Of a stretch of DNA of 64,000 nt, positions 45,126-54,400 are shown in pieces (within the stretch, counting starts at the first letter, position 1; every line of letters begins with the position of its first letter). Origin of the DNA: JAODBJ01 sp963782465 (GTDB taxonomy: Bacteria > Actinomycetota > Acidimicrobiia > IMCC26256 > PALSA-610); the NCBI GenBank assembly GCA_963782465.1, contig CAWAJR010000007.1, positions 310,001 through 374,000 on the forward strand, written 5' to 3'. A model generated the notes under the pieces. It did no database searches, had not been told where the DNA came from, and worked only from the letters and a program-made list of their open reading frames with translations. The position numbers were made by a program, and so were the translations under genes.

Positions 45126-46061
45126 ATGATCGGAGCAGAAACCACCTTCGGCGCGCTGGGTACCACCGCGACGTTGCACGTCGTGGGCCGCGACGCCCTC
45201 CCGGAAGCCCGCCGCGCGCTCGAGCGGGAGATCGCGGCGATCGACAAGGCATGCAGCCGGTTTCGCAGCGACTCCGAGCTCATGGGCATCAATGCGGTTG
45301 CCGGTACGCCGGTCGTCGTCTCGCCCCTCTGCATCGAAGCGGTGCAAGTCGCGCTCCGCGCCGCGCGCGCGACCGACGGCATCGTCGACCCCACCGTCGG
45401 GCGCACGCTGCGCGTCCTCGGGTACGACCGTTCTTTCGAGCTGCTCGACCGCGCCGGCCCTGCATTGCGGGTCCGTGCCCAACGCGTTCCGGGGTGGCAG
45501 ATGGTCGAGGTCGACACGGCGGCGCGTACAGTGCGGGTGCCGAGCGGCGTCGAACTCGACCTCGGCGCGACCGCGAAGGCGTTGTGCGCCGATCGCGCCG
45601 CGGCCGCCGCGTACGACGCCACCGGTGTCGGTGTGCTGGTTTCGCTGGGCGGCGACATCGCGATCGCGGGCCCGGCACCCGACGGCGGTTGGCCGGTGCA
45701 CGTCGGTGACGACCACACCGAGTACACCGGCGGGCAGACGATCGCGGTGTACTCCGGTGGTCTCGCGACGTCCGGGCTGACGCGGCGCACGTGGATGCGC
45801 GGCGAAGTCCGCCTGCATCATGTCGTCGACCCGCGCACCGGCGCACCGGCGGTCACGTGCTGGCGCACTGCGAGCGTGGCGGCCGCGTCGTGTGTCGACG
45901 CCAACATCGCGACGACCGCCGCGATCGTTCTCGGCCGCGACGCGAACGCCTGGCTCGCCGCTCGCAACCTGCCGGCCCGGCTCGTGACCGCCGACGGCGA
46001 CGTCGTGTGCGTCGCCGGTTGGCCGGCGCCGGAGACCGCGACCCTCGGGGCCGCGCGGTGA
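45126..46061 (+). CDS. apbE: FAD:protein FMN transferase (ApbE)
   Basis: The 311-residue product carries the ApbE hallmarks: SRFRSDSELMGIN (near residue 44), TDGIVDPTVGRTLRVLGY (near residue 82), LDLGATAKALCADRAA (near residue 143), VLVSLGGDIAIAG (near residue 172) and HHVVDPRTGAP (metal-binding, near residue 235). ApbE attaches FMN covalently to threonine or serine of target proteins, usually outside the membrane. Here no signal peptide is evident, which is unusual unless it acts in the cytoplasm. The next gene overlaps it (GTGA). The expected target motif (S/T-G-A-S/T) was not found in the neighbours. Confidence 0.9.
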   Translation: MIGAETTFGALGTTATLHVVGRDALPEARRALEREIAAIDKACSRFRSDSELMGINAVAGTPVVVSPLCIEAVQVALRAARATDGIVDPTVGRTLRVLGYDRSFELLDRAGPALRVRAQRVPGWQMVEVDTAARTVRVPSGVELDLGATAKALCADRAAAAAYDATGVGVLVSLGGDIAIAGPAPDGGWPVHVGDDHTEYTGGQTIAVYSGGLATSGLTRRTWMRGEVRLHHVVDPRTGAPAVTCWRTASVAAASCVDANIATTAAIVLGRDANAWLAARNLPARLVTADGDVVCVAGWPAPETATLGAAR

Positions 46062-47185
46062 TCGCACTCGCGGCGAACTCGAAGGCCTATTGGTACCTCA
46101 CGCGCAGTACGGGCGTGGTCTCCCTCTTGTTGCTCACCCTGAGCGTCGTGCTCGGGATCATGCAGGTCACCCGCTGGTCGAGCCCACGCTGGCCCCGCTT
46201 CGTGACGCAGGGCCTGCACCGCAACATCTCGCTCGTCGTGGTGGTGTTCCTCGGGATCCACATCACGACGGCGGTCCTCGACTCGTTCGCGCCCATTCAC
46301 TGGCTCGACGCGATCGTGCCGTTCCAGGCGCGGTACCGGCCGATCTGGCTGGGTCTCGGAGCGCTCGCGATCGACCTCGTGATCGCGCTCGTGGTGACGA
46401 GCCTCGTCCGGTTGCGGCTCGGTTACGGCGTATGGCGGGCCGTCCACTGGCTCGCCTACGCGTGCTGGCCGATCGCGTTGTTGCACGGGCTCGGCACCGG
46501 CAGTGACACCCGCCAGACCTGGTCGCTGCTGCTCGACGGGGCGTGTGTCGCCGCGGTGCTCGGCGCCACGCTGTGGCGCATCGCGACCAGTACGTCGGTC
46601 GAAAGCGGCCGTCGCGTCGGGGCGGTCGGAGCGAGCTTCGCGGTACTCGTGGGCATCGCGCTCTGGACGGTGGTCGGTCCGTTGCAGACCGGTTGGGCGC
46701 GCCGAGCAGGTACTCCGGTGTCGCTGCTGGCGTCGAAACGGGCCGCGGCAACCGTCGCGACCACACCGCGCGTGCGGCACGCTACGACGACGACCACCAC
46801 GCCGGTCCCGGCGTTCGCGTTGCCGTTCAACGCGAGCATCGCCGGCACGCTTACCGAGACCGGCCCCGACGCGAACGGTCAGGCGGTCGTGGTGATCGAC
46901 GCGCGTTTGCGGAACGGTGCGACCGGCCGGGTGCACATCGCGCTCCAGGGCGAGGCGCTCGGCGGTGGTGGGCTGCGTATGGAACAGAGCCGTGCGTACC
47001 TCGGCTCGATCGCGGTGCCGTCGCTGTACGCGGGGAGCGTGACCGCGCTGCAGGGCACCGACATCGTCGCGAGCCTGCGCAACGCGGATGGCCGGCACGC
47101 CGACCTGACGCTCAACATCAACATCGGTGCCGACGGGACGATCACGGGAAGTGCTCGTGCCGCACGGCAGGCGGAGCACGGCTGA
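46058..47185 (+). CDS. Ferric-reductase-like transmembrane protein with extracellular C-terminal domain
   Basis: The 375-residue product has about six membrane helices in residues 10-240. Paired histidines suit heme b ligands (GLHRNISLVVVVFLGIHI near residue 49; AVHWLAYACWPIALLHGL near residue 130), as in the ferric reductase-like transmembrane family. A Thr-rich linker (ATTTTTTPVPAF) leads to a C-terminal beta domain of about 130 residues presumably outside the cell. That domain contains NGATGR, which resembles but does not match a flavinylation motif. The GTG start overlaps apbE. It would move electrons across the membrane from the NuoF/ferredoxin pair encoded downstream. Confidence 0.8.
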   Translation: MIALAANSKAYWYLTRSTGVVSLLLLTLSVVLGIMQVTRWSSPRWPRFVTQGLHRNISLVVVVFLGIHITTAVLDSFAPIHWLDAIVPFQARYRPIWLGLGALAIDLVIALVVTSLVRLRLGYGVWRAVHWLAYACWPIALLHGLGTGSDTRQTWSLLLDGACVAAVLGATLWRIATSTSVESGRRVGAVGASFAVLVGIALWTVVGPLQTGWARRAGTPVSLLASKRAAATVATTPRVRHATTTTTTPVPAFALPFNASIAGTLTETGPDANGQAVVVIDARLRNGATGRVHIALQGEALGGGGLRMEQSRAYLGSIAVPSLYAGSVTALQGTDIVASLRNADGRHADLTLNINIGADGTITGSARAARQAEHG

Positions 47186-47197
47186 GATGGCAATCAC

Positions 47198-48496
47198 ATG
47201 ACCACGACGACACCCCGAGCCGAAGGGCTCGCGATCGCGCCCGATGTCTTGCCGCGCCTGTTGCCGGGGCGACCGTTGCGCCTGCTCGACGACCACGTCG
47301 GGCACTACGGCCGCAACCCGTCGCGTACGGATCATCTCGTCGCCGAGATCGAACGCGCCGGTCTCAAGGGCCACGGCGGCGCCGGGTTCCCGACCGCGGT
47401 CAAGATGCAAGCGGTCATGAAGAACCGTCGGGCGGCGGTCGTGGTCGCGAACGGCACCGAGGGCGAACCGGCCAGCGCGAAGGACAAGACGCTGCTTTCG
47501 ATCGCTCCCCACCTCGTCCTCGACGGCGCGGTCCTCGCGGGCCGCGCCGTCGGTGCCCGGGAAGTCGTGCTCTGCGTCGACCGTGCGTTCCCGGCGATCG
47601 CGGGGATCATGGCGAACGCGATCGACGAACGCGCGGCGCGTGGGATCGACGGCATGCCGATCCGGTTGGAGCGCACGCCCGACCGGTACCTCACCGGTGA
47701 GGAGAGCGCGCTTGTCTCCTGGCTGAACGGGGGCGAGGCCAAGCCCACGTTCGTGCCGCCACGCCCGTTCGAGAAAGGTGTCGGTGGACGGCCCACCCTG
47801 GTGCAGAACGTCGAGACGTTGGCGCACGTCGGCTTGATCGCGCGGTACGGAGCGGAATGGTTCCGTGGCATCGGTACCAAGGCCGATCCCGGAAGTTCGC
47901 TGATCACCTGCACGGGAGGCTTCGGGCGCACCGGTGTCTCGGAGATCCCCCTCGGACTGTCGACGACCGCCCTGTTGCGCGCGACGGGCACCGATCCCGC
48001 CGACGTGCAGGCGCTGCTCATCGGCGGGTACTTCGGTACCTGGCTCGAGCCCGAAGCGTTCGCGACCTCGCGGCTCAGCCCGGCGTCGCTGCGCAGCCAT
48101 GACGCGAGCTTCGGTTGCGGGGTCGTGGTCGCGTTGCCCCGCGACCGTTGCGGGCTCGCCGAAAGCGCCCGGATCACCCGCTGGCTCGCCGACCAGAACG
48201 CGGGCCAGTGCGGGCCGTGCGTGAACGGGCTCGACGCGATCGCGCGGGCGATGGCCGGCCTCGTCGCCGGCGACCGCAAGGGCGACGCGGCACGGCATCT
48301 CGATCGCTGGCTCGGGATGGTGAAGGGCCGGGGGGCGTGCAAGATGCCCGACGGCACGGCTCGCCTCGTCGAGAGCACCTTGCGTGTCTTCGCCGGCGAA
48401 GTGCAGCGCCACCGCCGTCACGGGGCGTGCGCGGCATCGCAGATGGCGGCACAGTCCCCACTCGTGCCCCTGCCGCGGCCGGGAGGTTGGCGATGA
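47198..48496 (+). CDS. NuoF-like NAD(P)H-binding flavoprotein
   Basis: The 432-residue product resembles NuoF: LKGHGGAGFPTAVKM (FMN/NADH site, near residue 51), VVANGTEGEPASAKDK near residue 83, YLTGEESALVSWLNGG near residue 165, RPTLVQNVETLAHVG near residue 198 and a C-terminal cluster site NAGQCGPCVNGL near residue 333. A fourth cluster cysteine is plausible in GRGACKMPDG near residue 377. It is a paralogue of the interrupted gene at 9726. The position between a membrane heme protein and a ferredoxin suggests it feeds electrons from NADH. The ATG follows GAGATGG and the stop overlaps the ferredoxin start. Confidence 0.87.
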   Translation: MTTTTPRAEGLAIAPDVLPRLLPGRPLRLLDDHVGHYGRNPSRTDHLVAEIERAGLKGHGGAGFPTAVKMQAVMKNRRAAVVVANGTEGEPASAKDKTLLSIAPHLVLDGAVLAGRAVGAREVVLCVDRAFPAIAGIMANAIDERAARGIDGMPIRLERTPDRYLTGEESALVSWLNGGEAKPTFVPPRPFEKGVGGRPTLVQNVETLAHVGLIARYGAEWFRGIGTKADPGSSLITCTGGFGRTGVSEIPLGLSTTALLRATGTDPADVQALLIGGYFGTWLEPEAFATSRLSPASLRSHDASFGCGVVVALPRDRCGLAESARITRWLADQNAGQCGPCVNGLDAIARAMAGLVAGDRKGDAARHLDRWLGMVKGRGACKMPDGTARLVESTLRVFAGEVQRHRRHGACAASQMAAQSPLVPLPRPGGWR

Positions 48497-48759
48497 AGCA
48501 ACGCCTTGTCGTGAACCCGATCATGTGTGTGGGCCACGGGCTGTGTGCCGAACTGTTCCCCGAGTGGATCCACCTCGACGACTGGGGTTACCCCATCATC
48601 GATCCACGTCCTGTCCCGAAGCACTACGCCGGCCACGCGAAGCGGGCCATCGCGGCGTGCCCGACCCTGGCGCTCATGCTGCGGGAGGAAGCCCCTGCTC
48701 CGGCGCCCGCGACAGCCGCACCGACGCCGCGGCGCTCGCGATCGCGCTCGGGCTCCTAG
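48493..48759 (+). CDS. Ferredoxin with CxxHxxC motif (probable [3Fe-4S])
   Basis: The 88-residue product is a small ferredoxin. Its cluster pattern is IMCVGHGLCAELFPE (C-x2-H-x2-C) followed by AACPTLAL (C-P) near residue 59, the layout seen in [3Fe-4S] ferredoxins of mycobacteria and streptomycetes that serve P450s and other partners. The acidic middle and basic, Pro/Arg/Ser-rich tail (RRSRSRSGS) may dock to partners. The ATG overlaps the NuoF-like stop (ATGA) and has GGGAGG at 48481-48486. It is the natural carrier between the NuoF-like protein and the membrane reductase. Confidence 0.9.
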   Translation: MKQRLVVNPIMCVGHGLCAELFPEWIHLDDWGYPIIDPRPVPKHYAGHAKRAIAACPTLALMLREEAPAPAPATAAPTPRRSRSRSGS

Positions 48760-48769
48760 TCTCTCTCGC

Positions 48770-49435
48770 GTGGCGCGCGTACTGGTCGTCGAGGACGACG
48801 ACGGGATCGCTGAACCGCTCGTGCGCGCGCTCCAGCGCGAGGGCTACGAGACGGCGCGCGCCGCGACCGGAGCCGATGCCACCCGGTTGGTCGACGGCGG
48901 GGTCGATCTGGTCGTTCTCGACCTCGGGCTCCCCGATGCCGACGGTGTCGCGGTGTGCCGCACGATGCGCCGCGCCGACCCGACCCTGCCGATCCTCATG
49001 CTCACCGCACGCTCCGACGAGCTCGACGTCATCGTCGGGCTCGACGCCGGCGCCGACGACTACGTCACCAAGCCGTTCCGGTTGGGTGAGCTCCTCGCCC
49101 GGGTGCGGGCGCGCGTGCGGGGCCGGTCGTCGAGCACGGTGCGGGTGCAAGACCTCGAGATCGACATCGCCGGCCGGCGGGCATGGCTCGCGGGGAAGGA
49201 ACTGGACCTCACGGTCAAGGAGTTCGATCTGCTCGCGCTACTGGCGCGTCGGGCCGGCACCGTCGTGACACGCGAGGAGATCATGACCGAGGTGTGGGAC
49301 GCCCACTGGTTCGGTTCGACGCGCACCCTCGACGTGCACATCTCGTGGCTGCGCAAGAAGCTCGCGAACGACGCGGCCGCCGGCCGGTACATCTCTACCG
49401 TGCGAGGTGTCGGCTTCCGCCTCGAGACGGCCTGA
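48770..49435 (+). CDS. OmpR-family response regulator
   Basis: The 221-residue product has a receiver domain with EDDD at the start, phosphoacceptor Asp in VDLVVLDLGLPD (near residue 51), Thr in PILMLTA near residue 79 and Lys in YVTKPF near residue 101. The OmpR-type winged helix follows (LTVKEFDLLALLARRAGTVVTREEIMTEVWD, TLDVHISWLRKKL, ISTVRGVGFRLE). The GTG start lies ten bases after the ferredoxin stop. With the histidine kinase next to it (three-base gap) it forms a two-component system that probably controls this operon, possibly in response to redox or metal supply; the signal is unknown. Confidence 0.92.
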   Translation: MARVLVVEDDDGIAEPLVRALQREGYETARAATGADATRLVDGGVDLVVLDLGLPDADGVAVCRTMRRADPTLPILMLTARSDELDVIVGLDAGADDYVTKPFRLGELLARVRARVRGRSSSTVRVQDLEIDIAGRRAWLAGKELDLTVKEFDLLALLARRAGTVVTREEIMTEVWDAHWFGSTRTLDVHISWLRKKLANDAAAGRYISTVRGVGFRLETA

Positions 49436-49438
49436 CCC

Positions 49439-50713
49439 GTGCGCCGCCGCATCGCCTGGGCAACCGTCACCGTTGCCATTACCGGCATCCTTGTGCTCGG
49501 TGTGCCACTCGCCTTCGTCGGTCGCCAGGTCGTCCGTAACGACGAACTGCGGCGACTCGATCGGGAGGCGTCGTCGATCGCCTTCGCGATCGACGACGAC
49601 TTCGAGCATGCGAGACCGATCGACAGCACGCTCCTCACCGCGCTGGCCGGTACGGACCGTTTCGTGATCGTGCGCGAAGCGAGCGGTCACATCGCATCGG
49701 GTGGCGCGCACCTCACCGGCCAGACGATCTCGGCGACGGTCCCCGTCGAGCAACACGGCACGATCACGGTGTTCACGAGCGCGAGCGACACGAACCGACG
49801 GGTTGCGACCGCGGTGCTCGTAATCGCAGGCTTGAGCGTCCTCGGCGTGATCGCGGCGATCGGTCTCGCCATGTTCGTCGCGCGGCGGCTCGGTCGGCCG
49901 GTCGCCGATCTCGCCCGCGTCTCGGAGCGCCTCGGGTCGGGCGACTTCTCGGTGCGCGCACCTCGCAGCGGCGTGCCGGAACTCGACGCGGTGGCCGACG
50001 CGCTCGACCACTCCGCCGAACGCATCGACGAACTCGTCCGCAACGAGCGTGAGTTCGCGACGAACGCGTCTCACCAGTTGCGCACGCCGCTCACCGCGTT
50101 GCGCCTCCGCCTCGAGGAACTCGGTCTTTCGCGCGACGATGACGTGCGTCAGGAAGCCGAGGCCGCGCTCGCGCAAACCGATCGACTGGCTTCGACGATC
50201 GAAGAACTGCTCGCCCTGGCGCGTGATCACGCGGGTTCGGTTCGGCACCCCGTCGACGTCGCCGCACTCGTGAAGGAACGCACCGCGTCGTGGCAGGGTA
50301 CGGCGCGCCGCTCGCGCCGCGTCGTCGAAGTGCACGCCGACGGCCCGCTCGTCGTGCAGTCGTCGGCGAGCGCGCTGGCGCAAGCGATCGACGCCCTGAT
50401 CGAGAACTCACTCCGTCACGGCAAGGGGACCGTGCGGGTGGAGGCGCGCTCCCACTCGCACCACGTCGAGATCACCGTCGAGGACGAAGGTGCAGGGATC
50501 CCGCCCAGTTCCGTCGGCTCGATCTTCGACCGTCACGTCTCGTTGCGCGGCGGCAGCGGTGTGGGCCTCGCTCTCGCGCGTGCACTCGTCGAAGCATCGG
50601 GGGGTCGGCTCGATCTCGTACGACCGCAACCACCGCGCTTCCGGGTCTTGCTGCCTCTGCAAGCCGACGACGAGATCGTCGAGGGCGCGATGCCCACACG
50701 CGAAATCTTCTGA
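49439..50713 (+). CDS. Membrane sensor histidine kinase
   Basis: The 424-residue product has a first membrane helix at about residues 5-28, a short extracytoplasmic domain, a second helix at about 120-142 (VLVIAGLSVLGVIAAIGLAMFV), a HAMP domain, the dimerisation/phosphorylation helix with His in TNASHQLRTPLTALRLRL (near residue 206) and an ATPase domain with N box DALIENSLRHGKG (near residue 320) and G boxes DEGAGIPP and GGSGVGLALAR. The GTG start follows the response regulator by three bases. The small sensor domain gives no clear ligand. Confidence 0.92.
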   Translation: MRRRIAWATVTVAITGILVLGVPLAFVGRQVVRNDELRRLDREASSIAFAIDDDFEHARPIDSTLLTALAGTDRFVIVREASGHIASGGAHLTGQTISATVPVEQHGTITVFTSASDTNRRVATAVLVIAGLSVLGVIAAIGLAMFVARRLGRPVADLARVSERLGSGDFSVRAPRSGVPELDAVADALDHSAERIDELVRNEREFATNASHQLRTPLTALRLRLEELGLSRDDDVRQEAEAALAQTDRLASTIEELLALARDHAGSVRHPVDVAALVKERTASWQGTARRSRRVVEVHADGPLVVQSSASALAQAIDALIENSLRHGKGTVRVEARSHSHHVEITVEDEGAGIPPSSVGSIFDRHVSLRGGSGVGLALARALVEASGGRLDLVRPQPPRFRVLLPLQADDEIVEGAMPTREIF

Positions 50714-50746
50714 GCGATCTTCCGAGCCGGAAAGAAGTGAGGCCGC

Positions 50747-50772
50747 GAGCATCCCGGTGGGGGCGGGTGCTC
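50747..50772. terminator. Hairpin between convergent genes
   Basis: GAGCATCCCG (50747-50756) pairs with CGGGTGCTC (50764-50772), one T bulged, around a GTGGGGG loop. It lies between the histidine kinase stop (50713) and the cNMP-binding protein stop (50815) and may end both transcripts, though no T run follows on the plus strand. Confidence 0.4.
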
Positions 50773-50814
50773 GAACGGCCTCAAGCACAGATTACCGCTC
50801 TTCGCAACCCCATT

Positions 50815-51231
50815 TCACCGGTCACCCGTCACCTGGTTCGCCGGTGCCGGCTGGGCGAAGGCGGTCGCGAGCCGGGGAACGGCCTCGACGAGGGACAGGA
50901 ACGCTCCTTCGGTCGCGACCCGAACGACGACCGGTCCGTCGGCGGTGACCGTCGACTGGTGCGGGCGATCGGCGAGCACCTCGTGCGCCCCGATCCAGTC
51001 GCCCGCCCCGATGGTGCCGACGGTCGCGTCGCCTTGCGTCACCACGGCGCGACCCCAGAGCAGGAAGAGGACCTGATCGGCCGGGCTCCCCGAGGTTGCC
51101 AGCACGCGGCGGGGAGGCATGTTCAGTTCGAGGGTCAGCGACTCGACCAAAGCGAGCTCTTCAACGGTCAACTCTGCGAACGTTGGTACCGCTCGTAGGG
51201 CCCCCACCGGCTTGTTCCCGTCGATATCCAC
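50815..51231 (-). CDS. Cyclic nucleotide-binding-like domain protein without DNA-binding domain
   Basis: The 138-residue product is one cNMP-binding beta roll: FAELTVEELALVESLTLEL (residues about 18-36), RRVLATSGSPADQVLFLLWGRAVV (about 41-64), TIGAGDWIGAHEVLADRPHQSTVTADGPV (about 73-101) and a C-terminal helix. The phosphate-binding cassette, usually GExAL(x)nRSATV, reads GAHEVLADRPHQSTV, so nucleotide binding is uncertain. There is no helix-turn-helix, unlike CRP. It may sense a ligand or redox state for a partner. The GTG at 51231 is the start that leaves only the domain; longer frames are arginine/proline rich and not credible. Divergent from the AfsR-like regulator. Confidence 0.75.
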   Translation of the reverse strand: MDIDGNKPVGALRAVPTFAELTVEELALVESLTLELNMPPRRVLATSGSPADQVLFLLWGRAVVTQGDATVGTIGAGDWIGAHEVLADRPHQSTVTADGPVVVRVATEGAFLSLVEAVPRLATAFAQPAPANQVTGDR

Positions 51232-51413
51232 TTCGCGCCTGCGCACGCGCCCGCTTTCCCTGCTCCGGTCGATCCGCTGCCCCCCGACCTCCCCGCCATG
51301 TGCCGGGGCGATCCTGCGCCGGCGCGGTTGCAGAAATGTTGCGGGCCGGCACACCCGCCGGGCCGTCGCCTTCGGTGGCCCGGTTTCGCGCCCGCCGCGT
51401 ACGCTCGCGCGCC

Positions 51414-54400
51414 GTGGGGTTGGTGTTCCTTGGCCCATTCGAGGTGAACGGCCCGGTCGGGCCGGTTTCGTTCCGTGGCGCGAAGGACCGCCTGCTCCTC
51501 GCGCTGCTCGCGGTCCGGGCGAACGAGGTGGTCGCCACCAGCCGGCTCATCGACGATCTCTGGGCCGAGGACCTGCCCGAGAAGGCCGGCGTCGCGCTGC
51601 GCGCCCACGTCGCGCACTTGCGCAAGGCGTTGGGCGCCGCCGGGTTCGATGAGATCGTCGTCACCCGAAAGCCGGGTTACATGCTGCGGGCCGACCCGTC
51701 GACCATCGACGCGGTGCAGTTCGAGCGGGGTGTCGCCGAAGCCCGCGGCGCGCTCGCCGCCGGCGACGCGGCGCGGGCTCGCCGGCTGTTCACCGCGGCG
51801 CTGGCACGTTGGCACGGCGACGCCTTCGCCGACTGCCGCGATGCCGAGACGTTACGGGCCGAGGCGGTTCGCCTCGACCAGTTGCGCCTGGTCACGATCG
51901 AGGACCGGATCGAGCTCGACCTCGCGTTCGGCGACCACGCCGCGCTCGCCGCGGAGGTCGAGGCCCTCCTGGTTCAGTACCCGTTTCGCGAACGTTTGTG
52001 GCACGCGTTCGCCCTGGCGCTGTACCGGGCCGGTCGACCGCACGACGCCCTCGCGGCGCAGCGGCGCGCGATCGAAACCCTCGCCGCGGTCGGTATCGAA
52101 CCCGGCGGGGACCTGCGCCGGCTCGAGATCGCGATCCTCGATCGCGACCCGTCGCTCGACCTCGTGCTCCCGCTCCGGCGCCGCCGGGCCGAAGAACGAC
52201 GCTCGGGTTCTCGGTTGCTCGCCGCGGTGACGTCGGCCGGCCCGCAGTTCGTCGGGCGCGACGACGAGTACGCGACGGTGATCGGGGCTTGGAAGCGTGC
52301 CCGCGACGGTGCCTTCGAAACGGTGCTGCTGGCCGGCGAACCGGGCATCGGGAAGACCCGGCTTGCCGCCGAGGTCGCGATCGCGGCGCAGGACGACGGC
52401 GCCTACGTGTTGCATGGCCGTTGCGACGAAGGTTTGGGCGTGCCCTACCAGCCGTTCGTCGAGGCATTACGCGACCACCTCGAAGCGGTCGGCCCCGATG
52501 TCGGAGACTCGCTCGGCGGGTATGCCAGCGAGCTGGTACGTCTCGTTCCCGAGTTGGCCGACCGCCTGCCCGATCTCCCTTCGCCGATGCAATCCGACCC
52601 GTCGACCGAGCAGTACCGGCTCTTCGACGCGGTGTCGGCGTGGCTCCAAGCGGTATCGCGCGAGGGTCCCGTGATCCTCGTGGTCGACGACCTGCATTGG
52701 GCCGCGCCACCGACGGTCTTGTTGCTGCGTCACCTGATCTGCTCCGAGCGGGCGTTGCACGTGTTGGTCATCGGCACGTACCGAGATTCGGAACTCGGCG
52801 ACGCACCGGCACTGGCCGGCGTGCTGGCCGACCTGCGGCGCGCATCCGGTGTCCAACGGTTGCCGCTGCGCGGGCTCGACGAAGCGGCGGTCGTCGCGTT
52901 CGTTGAAGCGGCCGCGGGCCACGACCTCGATGCTGCCGGCGCCGACTTCGCGCGCGCGGTGCACGAGCAGACGGGCGGGAACCCGTTCTTCGTCAACGAG
53001 ATCGTACGGAACCTGGCGGAGGTGACCGGCGCACCGAACGCGCTGACGGGCGCGAGCTCCATCCCGGCCGCGGCGCGCGAAGTGGTGATGCGGCGCGTCG
53101 AGCGGCTGCCGAGCGACGCGAGACAGGTGCTTTCGCTCGGTGCGGTGATCGGCATGGAGTTCGAGGTCGACGTCCTCCAGCACGTGCTCGTCGACCTGCC
53201 GACCGATGCGCTGCTCGGGGCGCTCGAGCGGGCAACGGCGGCACGGTTGATCGACGAGCTCGGCCCGAACCGTTTCGGTTTCGCGCACGCGATCACGCGC
53301 GACGCGTTGACCGACAGCATGACGGCCAGCCGGCTGCAATGGCTCCACCACCAGGTCGGCATCGCGATCGAGACCGTGCACGCCGCGCAGCTCGGTGAGC
53401 ACTCGTCCGAACTGGTCCGCCACTTCGCCGACGCGGCACCGCGCAAGGCGGTGCCGTACGCGATCGCCGCCGCGCGGGCCGCGCTCGAGACCCTCGCGTT
53501 CGAGGACGCGATCAACCTTGCCCGGCGGGGCATCGCGGCAGCCGAGCAGGCTCGGCTGAGGGGTTCGGCGGTCACGGCCACGGAGGCGTGCGACCTTTGC
53601 CTGGTGCTCGGCCAGGCGGAGCTGCGAGCGGGGTTCCCCGCCGGGCGCGGCACGCTTCTGCGCGCCTACGACATCGCCCGCACGATCGGTGATGCCCGCC
53701 GGCAGGCGCACGCCGCGCTCGCCGTGAACCGCGGCTATTTCGCCCGGATCGGTCAGACCGACGACGAGCTGATCGCGAGTCTGGAAGACGCCATCGCCGC
53801 GCAACCTCCCGGCGACACGGCGGAGTTGGCCGAACTGCGCGCCGCGCTGGCGTCGGAACTCGTCTGGTCCGACGACGGCGAGCGCCGCTTCGCGCTGAGC
53901 GCCGACGCGATCGACACCGCTCGGCGGGTCGGCGACCCGCGCACGCTCGCGCGCGTTCTACTGCGGGCGATCATGACGATCATCGCGCCCGACACGCTCG
54001 CGACGCGACGCGCGCACTACGAGGAACTCGTGGTGATCGCCGATGAACTCCACGACCCGGCGATCCAGTTCGACGCGGCGTTCGCGCACAGTACGACAGC
54101 GTGGGAGTCGGGCGACGTCGAGGCATCGAACGAGATGCAGGAGATCGCGACGGCGCTGGCGCAAGAACTTCGCCAACCGCGTCTGGTCTGGCAGGCGAGC
54201 TTCATGCGGACGTCACGGTTGATCGAGGAGGGAAAACTCGACGAGGCCGAAACGTTGGCGACGGCCACGCTCGACCTGGGGGAGCGCGCCGGCCAGGGCG
54301 GTGAGGCATTCATCTTCTACACCGAGCAGCTCCTCGAGATCCGCCGCTGGCAGGACCGGCTCCCCGAAGTGGTCGAGATGTTCGGTGACCTCGCCGGCCG

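Noticed and set aside
45818..48421. An 867-codon minus-strand frame
   Set aside because: It lies antisense to apbE, the reductase and the NuoF-like gene; composition is Arg/His/Asp/Gly biased with no motifs.
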